Source: JAJTFW01 sp964584995 (GTDB lineage Bacteria; Bacteroidota; Bacteroidia; AKYH767-A; OLB10). From it: 14,702 nucleotides of DNA. Below the pieces are notes generated by a model, which worked only from the letters and a program-made list of their open reading frames with translations, was not told the origin of the DNA and did not search any database. Below, one piece after another: positions 7,221 to 14,461 of this stretch (positions are counted from its first letter, which is position 1; every line of letters starts with the position of its first letter). Made by a program: the position numbers and the translations under genes. The stretch is from positions 1 to 14,702 of the forward strand of contig CAZPCA010000060.1 in assembly GCA_964584995.1 (NCBI GenBank). Reading direction: 5' to 3'.

Positions 7221-7694
7221 ATGGAAAAGCGCCTCATCGTCCGTGTCTACGGCTTTTTAGTGAATAGCCTTCAGGAGGTCCTGATTGCCGAGGAGTTCCA
7301 CGCCAATACATTCCTCAGGAAATTACCGGGCGGAGGACTCCAGTTCGGTGAAGGACCTGTGGAGACTTTACGCAGAGAAATCATGGAAGAACTTGGATGG
7401 ACCATCGAGCCGGGTAAGCATGTCCATACTACTGCGACATTTGTTCAGTCCATGTTCAATGAGCACCATCAGGTGTTGGGGGTGTATTATGAAGTCAAAT
7501 TAGCAGACGAAGTGAAACACCTGTACCGGGAAAAGTATGAGCTGCCAAGTGAAAACGGCAAGGAGCGGTTCCGTTGGGTCCATTGGCAAAACTTACGTGA
7601 CGAGGAGTTCACATCTGTGATGGACCGCGAAGCTGTTGCTGTTTTTCTGGAGCAACTGGACGACATGGCTACTGTAAAAACCGAACTTCCATAA
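7221..7694 (+). CDS. NUDIX hydrolase, substrate unknown
   Basis: A small cytosolic NUDIX protein of 157 residues that hydrolyses some nucleoside diphosphate linked to X. The start is ATG at 7221; a TTG codon lies just before it and is less likely. The protein begins with the usual beta strand (RLIVRVYGFLVN), then LPGGGLQFGEG and a complete NUDIX box: G-x5-E, seven residues, REIMEELGW. The mid-part (HHQVLGVYYEVKL) and the segment FRWVHWQNL fit the fold's later strands. It lacks the UPF0035 signature of the other NUDIX gene at 4445-4981, so the two are different subfamilies and not recent copies. A well spaced promoter lies upstream. Its last 26 bases overlap the convergent rlpA, and no hairpin terminator is visible after the stop, only a T6 run. 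The fold call is firm; the substrate is open. Confidence 0.92.
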   Translation: MEKRLIVRVYGFLVNSLQEVLIAEEFHANTFLRKLPGGGLQFGEGPVETLRREIMEELGWTIEPGKHVHTTATFVQSMFNEHHQVLGVYYEVKLADEVKHLYREKYELPSENGKERFRWVHWQNLRDEEFTSVMDREAVAVFLEQLDDMATVKTELP

Positions 7695-8352
7695 AGCCTT
7701 TTTTCTCGAATTGGTCGATGGCCAGCTTGGCTTTGCCTGCGTTGGAATAACCGCTGATCACCATATGGTAGATGCGGTCAGCACCCGTGCCTTGTCCAAC
7801 GATATTCACTTTTTCTACATCGTCGTGCAGGTAGAGTTCATTGGCAATGTATAGCAGGTGAATGAGGTCTTTCGTGCGCCAGAGCGACAAGGAAACGCCC
7901 CTCAGCTGGTCCGGATTCCCAAGACAATCATTGACGTCTTCACAGGTAAACAGGCTGTCTATTTCGCGGTTGCGGTGCAATAAGTCCATTACTTTCAACT
8001 TCACACTGGCCAATCCATGCTGATAGCTGCCGATGCGGCGGGCAGAAGCTTCGGATAAATCTATGACGCGTGTCTTTACAAATGGACCTCTGTCATTTAT
8101 CCTGACTGTAATGCTCAGTTCGTTTTTCAGATTAGTGACCCGCACATAAGTCTGGAATGGCAGGGTGCGATGGGCGGCAGTAAAGTCTGCATTGCGAAAG
8201 CGATCGCCGCTGGCGGTTCTTCGTCCCTCAAATTCGCGTCCGTAATAGGAAGCCTTGCCCTGCATTCCTTTGGTGCTGGCTTTTTTAGTGGTATTGCCAA
8301 GTAAAACGAATACTACGAGTAATTGAACGATATGGAACAAATACGACTTCAA
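7669..8352 (-). CDS. rlpA: RlpA-family septal ring lytic transglycosylase
   Basis: RlpA proteins cleave glycan strands lacking stem peptides, mainly at the division septum. The DPBB barrel spans about residues 30-125: GKASYYGREFEGRRTASGD, AAHRTLPF, VRVTNLKN, VRINDRGPF and RVIDLSEASA. The residues corresponding to the catalytic pair, His61 and Asp87, are present. The N-terminus is a hydrophobic export segment (LFHIVQLLVVFVLLG) without a lipobox, so it is secreted or anchored and not a lipoprotein as in E. coli. The C-terminal region (about 130-227) holds two Cys (FTCEDVNDC) and ends in YHMVISGYSNAGKAKLAIDQ..., which resembles a divergent SPOR domain. No ATG fits the signal; TTG at 8352 is the likely start. 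It follows the unknown gene by 40 bases on the same strand and overlaps the convergent NUDIX gene at its 3' end. Confidence 0.88.
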   Translation of the reverse strand: MKSYLFHIVQLLVVFVLLGNTTKKASTKGMQGKASYYGREFEGRRTASGDRFRNADFTAAHRTLPFQTYVRVTNLKNELSITVRINDRGPFVKTRVIDLSEASARRIGSYQHGLASVKLKVMDLLHRNREIDSLFTCEDVNDCLGNPDQLRGVSLSLWRTKDLIHLLYIANELYLHDDVEKVNIVGQGTGADRIYHMVISGYSNAGKAKLAIDQFEKKGFMEVRFLQ

Positions 8353-8392
8353 TAAGGTAAATATACGAAAGCAGCGTTAAAATCTATATGAA

Positions 8393-8959
8393 TCACCCGA
8401 TTCTATGGGAAATCACATCGCTCACTTTTTGAAAAAGTTGTTGTGGGGCATACATCCTCCATTTCAATTCATCCAGTTCGCCGCCGTATACCAGGTAATA
8501 GTCGATACAGAATTTGCTGAGCTCTTGTCGGACATGATCCCTGAAATTCAGGGCTACGACCCATCCCTCCTCCAGGTCATCGAACCACTCCTGGTAATAA
8601 CAATCGTCGGAGCCGTGGAAGTTCAAAACGTTTTCTCCGATCAAGATGAATTTACTAATGCCTTTGGCAATAAGTTCATCGGCAATATCTCTTTTCAGAA
8701 CCATGATGTCATTGTTGATGGCATCGTTCCACTCACCGATAAATTCAAGAATGGCAAATCCGATTTCATAATCGGCGAAAAGTATTTTCATGTACAGGGT
8801 GCTCGACCCGAACTCATCCCACTGGGGATGTATATAATAGTTGTATATGGTGTTGGAGTATTCAAATTCACTGTATACCCTGCCATAGAAAGGAGAGAGC
8901 TCGTCTTCCTCAGCCATATAAAGGTGCCGCCAATGATAATGTGGTTCTATGTCCTGCAT
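8393..8959 (-). CDS. Hypothetical protein between murQ and rlpA
   Basis: I do not recognise this family. ATG at 8959 gives 188 residues. The longer in-frame extension to 9097 would run back into murQ and reads as non-protein-like sequence, and a TACCTTTG promoter box lies 17 bases before the chosen start. The protein is acidic, rich in Tyr, Trp and Phe, and has no signal peptide or membrane segment, so it is probably cytosolic. Alternating strands and helices are suggested: TLYMKILFADYEIGFAILEF, a helix with VLKRDIADELIAKG, a strand ISKFILIGENVLNF, then DDCYYQEWFDDLEEGWVVAL and a final FCIDYYLVYGG. No catalytic motif stands out. It sits 40 bases after murQ and 40 bases before rlpA on the same strand, so it may be cotranscribed with both. 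A plus-strand frame of 245 codons overlaps it but runs on antisense to murQ and is taken as a shadow. Confidence 0.75.
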   Translation of the reverse strand: MQDIEPHYHWRHLYMAEEDELSPFYGRVYSEFEYSNTIYNYYIHPQWDEFGSSTLYMKILFADYEIGFAILEFIGEWNDAINNDIMVLKRDIADELIAKGISKFILIGENVLNFHGSDDCYYQEWFDDLEEGWVVALNFRDHVRQELSKFCIDYYLVYGGELDELKWRMYAPQQLFQKVSDVISHRIG

Positions 8960-8975
8960 GGGAAAACGCTTATCG

Positions 8976-8983
8976 CAAAGGTA
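8976..8983 (-). promoter_or_regulatory. Bacteroidota -7 box (TACCTTTG) before the hypothetical gene
   Basis: TACCTTTG on the minus strand matches the -7 consensus fully. It lies in the 40-base space between the murQ stop and the ATG at 8959, and predicts a leader of about 10 bases. It would let the hypothetical gene and rlpA be transcribed apart from murQ. No good -33 element is visible. Confidence 0.55.
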
Positions 8984-8999
8984 AGCTGCGCAATCTTTT

Positions 9000-9821
9000 T
9001 CACGATGACTTTGTCGCGAATTGTTCGATGGCCTTGCGCACACTGCCGGTACTGGCCAGTAGTGCAGCCGCTGTCTGCTCGTCAAGTCCTGTGGCATCCA
9101 TTACCATTCTGGTGCCCCTGTCAATCAGTTTTTCATTGCTGAGCTGCATGTCGACCATCCGGTTTCCTTTCACTCGTCCTAGCCGTATCATGATCGAAGT
9201 GGACAACATGTTCAATACCATTTTCTGCGCCGTTCCTGCTTTCATCCGCGTACTGCCGGTGACAAATTCAGGACCCGTTACCACTTCAATGGGGTAATTG
9301 CTGAGCGCAGCAGCGGGACTTCCGCTATTGCAGGTGATACAGCCCGTCAGGATGGCATGCTGCCTGCATTGCTCGAGTGCGCCCAATACATAGGGAGTGG
9401 TGCCCGAGGCGGTGATACCAATCACGCTGTCTTTTTCATTGACCAGGTATTCTTGCAGGTCTTTCCATCCTTGATGTACATCATCTTCGGCAAATTCCAC
9501 GGCCTGGCGGATAGCGGTATCGCCACCGGCAATGATTCCTACAACAAGTCCGTGAGGCACCCCGAAGCTTGGCGGACATTCGGACGCATCTACAACACCC
9601 AGCCGACCGCTGGTCCCGGCACCGATGTAAAACAAGCGTCCCCCTTGTTGCATACGCGGAACTATGGATGCTATGAGTTTTTCCAGTACATCCAGCGTAT
9701 GCCCAACAGTATGAGCTACCGTCAAATCTTCCCTGTGGATGTTCTGCAGAAGCTCCGCTACAGACATCTGCTCTAACTGGTCATAGCGGGAGGGCGCTTC
9801 CGTGGTACGTTCAAAAGCCAT
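9000..9821 (-). CDS. murQ: N-acetylmuramic acid 6-phosphate etherase MurQ
   Basis: MurQ cleaves the lactyl ether of MurNAc-6-phosphate to give GlcNAc-6-phosphate and D-lactate, a cytosolic step in reuse of cell-wall sugars. The 273-residue protein has the SIS fold and the family marks: YIGAGTSGRLGVVDASECPP (64-84), ITASGTTPYVLGAL (136-149) and GPEFVTGSTRMKAGTAQKM. Glu81 in DASE and Glu112 in AEDD keep the 31-residue spacing of the two catalytic glutamates of the E. coli enzyme (83 and 114). The ATG at 9821 follows the stop of the E1 gene by only three bases, so the two are almost surely cotranscribed and perhaps translationally linked. The C-terminal helical part is present in full, ending TKSS. 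No MurNAc transporter or anmK is seen nearby, so the substrate source is outside this window. Confidence 0.96.
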   Translation of the reverse strand: MAFERTTEAPSRYDQLEQMSVAELLQNIHREDLTVAHTVGHTLDVLEKLIASIVPRMQQGGRLFYIGAGTSGRLGVVDASECPPSFGVPHGLVVGIIAGGDTAIRQAVEFAEDDVHQGWKDLQEYLVNEKDSVIGITASGTTPYVLGALEQCRQHAILTGCITCNSGSPAAALSNYPIEVVTGPEFVTGSTRMKAGTAQKMVLNMLSTSIMIRLGRVKGNRMVDMQLSNEKLIDRGTRMVMDATGLDEQTAAALLASTGSVRKAIEQFATKSS

Positions 9822-9824
9822 AGG

Positions 9825-12254
9825 TCAGGCTGAATATAGCCCTGGAAAGGAGTGCGGGTCGCTCTGATGCATAAGCGCGTAAATGGCATCGAATACATCT
9901 TCGGCCGATGGCTTGGAATAATAGTCCCCATCCGATCCATAGGCAGGTCGGTGCTCCTTCGCCGTCAGGGTGACGGGGGCGGCATCCAGGTAAGAGAAGC
10001 CACCTTGTACTTCCATCACCTGTTGCAGCATGAATGCTGTAGCACCGCCCGGTACATCTTCGTCGAGGAATACAATCTTGTTGGTTTTGGCCAGCGACTT
10101 GCTGATGTCATGCGTCAGATCAAAAGGCAGGAGGCTCTGCACATCGATGAGTTCCACGTGGATGCCTGCTTCGCTGAGTGCATTACAGGCTTCTTCAGCT
10201 ACCCGGACACAAGAGCCGTAAGTCACCAGTGTGACATCTTCGCCTGTTCGGAGGGTTTCGGTTTTGCCCGGCTGAACGCGGAAGTCACCGAGATTCGATG
10301 GCATCTTTTCCTTGATGCGGTATCCGTTCAACGGCTCAATGACCAGGGCAGGTTCATCGCTTTCCAGCAGAGTGTTGTAAAAGCCTGCTGCCTGTGTCAT
10401 GTTACGGGGCACCAGCACGTGTATGCCACGCAGTGCTCCGAGGATGAATTGCATGGGTGAGCCCGAGTGCCAAACACCTTCCAGGCGATGGCCCCTCGTT
10501 GTAATGATAAGTGGTGCTTTTTGTCCTCCTTTGGTTCTGTATTGCAGACAAGCGAGGTCGTCGGTGAGCACCTGTATCGCATAGGCCAGATAGTCCAGGT
10601 ACTGGATCTCTGCCACAGGCCTGAATCCGCGGAGGGCCAATCCGATGCCTTGTCCGACAATGGTTGCCTCTCGAATGCCGGTATCAAACACGCGATGCTC
10701 TCCGAATTTTGACTGAAGGCCTGCATAGGTTTGGTTCACTCCTCCGATATACCCCACGTCCTCTCCGAAAATCACGATTTCGGGTTTGCGTTGCAATTGC
10801 ACATCCCAGTTGGCTTGCAGCACTTCTCTGCCGTCTGCTTGCGTACTGTCCGACGAATAGGTGGCGGAAACCGGAGCAATGTTACCAATGCTCCAGCGGC
10901 TTTCGCTATATTGATGGGAATCGTATCTGTCGGAGTTGGTTTGTTCGAACTTGCCGAGCCATTCAATCAGGCTGGTTCGTGCAGGTGAACGCTCGCCCCG
11001 CATATACCGGAGCGCTTTCTTGGTGAGCAGATGGATGTCCCTTCTTTCGGGCTCTGTAATTTCGCGCAATTGCTGGACCAGGGGGTCAATAAAAACTTTA
11101 TTTGAACTGCTGGCAGCGGCTAGTGCGAGGACAGCAACGGCTTCGTCTCGTTCCGCCTTTACAGTGCCTGCGTGAGCGTCCCATGCTTTTTTCCGAGCAT
11201 CCTGCGCACGTTTTTTGGCTTCGCTTTCTAGTACATCCAGCTCGTCAGCAGTGGCGATGGTAGAGTCAAGGATCCAATGTCGGAATTTCTTCAGGCAGTC
11301 GAATTCTTCCTCCCAGCTCAGGCGCTCCTTGGTTTTGTAGCGTTCATGAGAACCACTGGTGGAGTGCCCTTGCGGTTGTGTGACTTCCTGAACGTGAAAA
11401 ATTACAGGTATATGCCGCGTGCGGCAGATTTCAATACCCTGCTCATACATTTCGACAAGTCCTGGGTAATCCCAGGCTTTGGCCTTCAGGATTACATAGC
11501 CGTCTTTTTCATCGGTTTTTTCAAAGCCGCTGAGCACTTCTGAAATATTCTGTTTGGTGGTCTGATACTTACTGGGGACCGAAATGCCGTATCCATCGTC
11601 CCACACACTGACAGCCATAGGGATTTGCATGACTCCCGCAGCATTGATGGTCTCGAAAAAAAGCCCCTCAGAGGTAGAGGCATCCCCAATGGTACCAAAG
11701 GCGACTTCATTTCCGCTGCGGGTAAAGGTGGTCATCTTATCCGACAGAGCGGGATTTTTACGGTAAAGGCTCGATGCAAGCGCCAACCCGAGTAAACGGG
11801 GCATCTGTCCTGCAGTAGGGGATATGTCGGCGGACGAGTTCTTCAGCTCAATGAGGTTCTTCCAACTTCCATCATCGTGCAACAGTCTTGTCGCATAATG
11901 TCCGTTCATGCAGCGGCCGGCGGAAGAAGGTTCGGCGGTGGCATCCGGATGAGCATACAGCTGAGCAAAGAACTCCTGAACACTGAGCAAGCCCGATGCA
12001 AACATGAAGGTTTGGTCGCGGTAATATCCGGAGCGAAAATCTCCCTCTTTGAAAACTTTAGCCATGGCGATCTGTGCCAGCTCTTTCCCGTCACCGAAAA
12101 TGCCGAATTTGGCTTTGCCGGTGAGGACCTCCTTCCGCCCGATCAGGCTTGCCTGCCGGCTTTCATGTGCTAACAGGTAATCGCGCAGCACAATGGATTT
12201 GAAATCATCGAAGGTTATATCGGTGGTGGAAATGTCTGGTTGGGATTTGCTCAT
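9825..12254 (-). CDS. Fused alpha/beta E1 component of a 2-oxoacid dehydrogenase complex
   Basis: A thiamine-diphosphate enzyme of 809 residues that decarboxylates a 2-oxoacid (branched-chain or pyruvate type) and passes the acyl group to an E2 lipoyl protein. Residues about 20-330 are the alpha part: YYRDQTFMFASG, then the cofactor motif GDASTSEG (190-197) through VWDDGYGISVP (217-227). A linker rich in Lys, Glu and Ala (about 335-470) includes a helical stretch. Residues about 473-809 are the beta part with GEDVG (497-501), TGIREATIVGQGIGLA (525-540) and the C-terminal transketolase-like domain (TYGSCVRVAEEA, FLDEDVPGG). Such one-chain E1 proteins are common in Bacteroidota. In the cofactor motif the usual GDG...NN reads GDA...DD, probably a subfamily trait. 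No E2 or E3 gene is in the window. ATG at 12254 is preceded by a TAAATTTG promoter box. murQ follows after three bases. Exact substrate is not determinable. Confidence 0.92.
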   Translation of the reverse strand: MSKSQPDISTTDITFDDFKSIVLRDYLLAHESRQASLIGRKEVLTGKAKFGIFGDGKELAQIAMAKVFKEGDFRSGYYRDQTFMFASGLLSVQEFFAQLYAHPDATAEPSSAGRCMNGHYATRLLHDDGSWKNLIELKNSSADISPTAGQMPRLLGLALASSLYRKNPALSDKMTTFTRSGNEVAFGTIGDASTSEGLFFETINAAGVMQIPMAVSVWDDGYGISVPSKYQTTKQNISEVLSGFEKTDEKDGYVILKAKAWDYPGLVEMYEQGIEICRTRHIPVIFHVQEVTQPQGHSTSGSHERYKTKERLSWEEEFDCLKKFRHWILDSTIATADELDVLESEAKKRAQDARKKAWDAHAGTVKAERDEAVAVLALAAASSSNKVFIDPLVQQLREITEPERRDIHLLTKKALRYMRGERSPARTSLIEWLGKFEQTNSDRYDSHQYSESRWSIGNIAPVSATYSSDSTQADGREVLQANWDVQLQRKPEIVIFGEDVGYIGGVNQTYAGLQSKFGEHRVFDTGIREATIVGQGIGLALRGFRPVAEIQYLDYLAYAIQVLTDDLACLQYRTKGGQKAPLIITTRGHRLEGVWHSGSPMQFILGALRGIHVLVPRNMTQAAGFYNTLLESDEPALVIEPLNGYRIKEKMPSNLGDFRVQPGKTETLRTGEDVTLVTYGSCVRVAEEACNALSEAGIHVELIDVQSLLPFDLTHDISKSLAKTNKIVFLDEDVPGGATAFMLQQVMEVQGGFSYLDAAPVTLTAKEHRPAYGSDGDYYSKPSAEDVFDAIYALMHQSDPHSFPGLYSA

Positions 12255-12294
12255 AGCGATGAAACGCGTCTGGTTAGAAGGACATCAATAGCCA

Positions 12295-12302
12295 CAAATT
12301 TA
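12295..12302 (-). promoter_or_regulatory. Bacteroidota -7 box (TAAATTTG) for the E1-murQ unit
   Basis: TAAATTTG on the minus strand matches TAnnTTTG and lies 40 bases before the ATG at 12254, giving a leader of about 35 bases. A T6-G run sits directly upstream; no separate -33 TTG is found at 17-20 bases. Confidence 0.5.
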
Positions 12303-12322
12303 CAAAAAATCGACCTCTCAGA

Positions 12323-12348
12323 CTATCCCCGAACGGATGGGGTAATAG
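12323..12348 (-). terminator. Weak hairpin, possible terminator of the T9SS cargo gene
   Basis: CTATCCCC (12323-12330) can pair with GGGG (12339-12342) and ATAG (12345-12348) with a two-base bulge and an eight-base loop. It lies 53 bases after the stop at 12401, before the E1 promoter box. A T6 run follows only about 15 bases later on the minus strand, so the call is weak. Confidence 0.3.
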
Positions 12349-12400
12349 CGCATTTGTAGTCTAGAAACCAGCTAATTGTACTGTTTTTTAATCCCTTTCG

Positions 12401-14401
12401 CTATTGCTTGATGATCCGTTTGGAATATACGCTACCCTGTTCGGTGGTGAGTGTCAGGAAGTAGGCTCCGGCGGCAATAGTATTGAGTGGAAGCCTCAGG
12501 ATGTTCATGCCTGCATGTACATCGAATAATTGGCTGCTCAGAACGTGTCCGGTGATATTGCTGACACTTACACGGCAGGGGGTGTTTTTCAATGAAATCA
12601 ACGTGATTTGAATGTCGTCGGAAAAAGGATTCGGACTCACGGACACTTCTTGCACTACATTGAACTCGGAAACTCCCACTGTCGAAAGGTAAGGGGCGGA
12701 TTGCGCTGAGCAACCATTCGCGTCGGTGGTGATGACGGAGTAGAGACCACCCTGGTTGATATTGAACAAGGTGTCATTGTTTGCTCCCGGTATCACCTGG
12801 CCATTCAGCATCCACTGAAAGCTTCCGCCTCCCGAGGCGACAAGGTCGTTTCCTGCGGCACTGATGGCAGCGGCCGGCGAAGGCGGGTAGAGCCCTATGT
12901 AAACACTGTCGGAATTGTACGTACAATATCCTTTGTAATCGCTCATGATGGCGTAGTAATATCCGCTGTCAGCGACCGTGATGACTTGGGTGCTATCACC
13001 TGTGTTCCAGCTGAAGTTTTGGAATCCTCCGGCATCCAGCACAACACTGTTGCCCGCACACAAGGTGGAATTCCCATTCACAGTGATTTGAGTTTCTTTG
13101 TTCTCGCAAAAGAAGGCTTTTACAAAATAATAATCGGCTGTTCCATTGTTGTTGAATGGCAACGGAAGTGAGTCGTTGGAGAGCGTGAAGCCGGTAAGGA
13201 AGTATCCACCGTCGTCCGCCTTGAGAATGTCGTTGCAATGATCGGCGCGCGTTCCGCCAATCACATCGTTCCAGACAAAATTCAGCGTTGAATCGAGTTT
13301 GATGAACCAGTAATCGGAAACACCGTAATTCCCGGGTGAATCACCGTCTGTGGATTTGGTCATGCCGGCAATGAAATATCCATGATCTGCAGTGGATTCG
13401 ATCCTGAATCCTCCGTCATCATTGCTCCCTCCGAGAGATTTGTTCCAAACAGGGTTGCCGAGACTGTCGACCTTCACAATCCAAAGGTCTTCCATTCCGT
13501 GATTGTCTGTGACATCGCCATCGTTGGCTGAGTTTCTTCCAATGCCGATGAATCCTCCATCCCAATCTGCCGCGACATAGTAAATACGGTCATCGCCGCT
13601 GGATCCCATTGGGGTGTTCCACAACAGATTGCCGAGCGCATCCACCTTAGCAATCCAGAAGTCTTCACCACCTTGGTTGATGCTGAGGTCTCCGTCGCTG
13701 GATTTGGCATTTCCTCCAAATACATAGCCTCCATCGGGAAGCTGGACGACATACCGTGCCCGGTCTTCGAGCGAACCTCCGTAACACCGGCTCCATTCTT
13801 CTACTCCGTTGGAATCCAGTTTGCAGAGCCATGCGTCCTTTGTTCCATTGTTTCCAACGATATCTCCATCGTTGGATGCTGCCCAACCTACAAGCATCCA
13901 TCCCCTGTCAGCAGTACGGATGATGCCACGTCCACCTTCTTCCTGGCTTCCGCCCCACACCTGGTTCTGCAATATGTTGCCGACACTGTCGAGTTTCAAT
14001 AACCAGAAATCAGCCTCCCCGGCATTCGAGGGGACATCGCCGTTGCCGGAATGGGCGCTACCAAAAGCCATGTAGGTGCCATCGTCATTCTGCATGATGG
14101 CACGGCATTTATCGTAATTGTTCCCTCCGTAAGTGCGTTGCCATTGTATGTTTCCGTCTTTATCCGCTTTCACAATCCACCAATCGTAATTCCCTTTGTT
14201 GCCGGTGACATCCCCGTCGGTGGAATTGGAAAAACCGGCGCTGATGAAACCTCCGTCCATGGTACGCTCCGTGGTGAAGGGTTGATCAAAGCCGCTCCCT
14301 CCGTAACACCTTTGCCACTCAATGGTCAACTGGGCCATGGATGACGTGAACGACAATACGAATACAACGATAAGCCTGGATAATGCGGAATATGTTTTCA
14401 T
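12401..14401 (-). CDS. T9SS-secreted repeat protein with C-terminal sorting domain
   Basis: A 666-residue secreted or surface protein. Residues 1-23 are a signal peptide (SFTSSMA-Q). From Trp29 there are seven repeats of about 58 residues with the pattern W-x-x-x-x-GGS, DGGY-I-x-x-G, S-x-DGDV-x-GN-x-G, D-x-W-x-VK-x-D-x-x-GN; this repeat type is common in Bacteroidota and is expected to build a beta propeller. Residues about 435-500 and 505-575 look like Ig/PKD-type modules (FSWNTGDSTQVITVADSGYY; FQWMLNGQVIPGANN). Residues 586-666 are a type A sorting domain (VSVSPNPFSDDIQITL ... GAYFLTLTTEQGSVYSKRI), which directs export through the type IX system and then cleavage or anchoring. ATG at 14401 begins MKTYSALSRL and has a good promoter upstream. 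No catalytic domain is seen; binding or adhesion is the likeliest role, but this is inference. Confidence 0.9.
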   Translation of the reverse strand: MKTYSALSRLIVVFVLSFTSSMAQLTIEWQRCYGGSGFDQPFTTERTMDGGFISAGFSNSTDGDVTGNKGNYDWWIVKADKDGNIQWQRTYGGNNYDKCRAIMQNDDGTYMAFGSAHSGNGDVPSNAGEADFWLLKLDSVGNILQNQVWGGSQEEGGRGIIRTADRGWMLVGWAASNDGDIVGNNGTKDAWLCKLDSNGVEEWSRCYGGSLEDRARYVVQLPDGGYVFGGNAKSSDGDLSINQGGEDFWIAKVDALGNLLWNTPMGSSGDDRIYYVAADWDGGFIGIGRNSANDGDVTDNHGMEDLWIVKVDSLGNPVWNKSLGGSNDDGGFRIESTADHGYFIAGMTKSTDGDSPGNYGVSDYWFIKLDSTLNFVWNDVIGGTRADHCNDILKADDGGYFLTGFTLSNDSLPLPFNNNGTADYYFVKAFFCENKETQITVNGNSTLCAGNSVVLDAGGFQNFSWNTGDSTQVITVADSGYYYAIMSDYKGYCTYNSDSVYIGLYPPSPAAAISAAGNDLVASGGGSFQWMLNGQVIPGANNDTLFNINQGGLYSVITTDANGCSAQSAPYLSTVGVSEFNVVQEVSVSPNPFSDDIQITLISLKNTPCRVSVSNITGHVLSSQLFDVHAGMNILRLPLNTIAAGAYFLTLTTEQGSVYSKRIIKQ
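13112..14317 (-). repeat. Seven tandem 58-residue (174-base) protein repeats
   Basis: Repeats begin at residues 29, 87, 145, 203, 261, 319 and 377 of the secreted protein. The first six are each exactly 58 residues without gaps. The seventh lacks the DGDV motif and carries about two extra residues (LSNDSLPLPFNNNG). The third lacks the leading Trp. At DNA level the copies differ at many codons, so the duplication is old and not recently homogenised. Seven copies suit a seven-bladed propeller; the DGD loops could bind calcium (inference). Confidence 0.85.
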
Positions 14402-14418
14402 GATTTTTGAAGTAGATG

Positions 14419-14449
14419 CAAGTTTAAGTCAATCCTGTTTCGGTTACAA
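14419..14449 (-). promoter_or_regulatory. Promoter of the T9SS cargo gene
   Basis: On the minus strand TTG (14449-14447) and TAAACTTG (14426-14419) are spaced by 20 bases, close to the Bacteroidota -33/-7 arrangement; the -7 box has one mismatch to TAnnTTTG. The ATG at 14401 follows 17 bases later. It lies in the 60-base space after the UbiA-family gene. Confidence 0.55.
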
Positions 14450-14461
14450 GTTAAATGAATG

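Noticed and set aside
4445..7694. The two NUDIX genes as a recent duplication
   Set aside because: They share only the NUDIX box. One has the CoA-pyrophosphatase signature and the other does not, so they belong to different subfamilies.
8405..9142. Plus-strand open frame of 245 codons opposite the hypothetical gene and murQ
   Set aside because: It runs antisense to the certain murQ gene at its 3' end, has no promoter box seen upstream, and its tail is rich in Cys, Trp and Pro like shadow translations. The minus-strand frame has a matching promoter and protein-like composition.
9852..10460. Plus-strand frame of 202 codons opposite the E1 gene
   Set aside because: It is antisense to the well conserved beta part of E1; long antisense frames are common in sequence of this composition.
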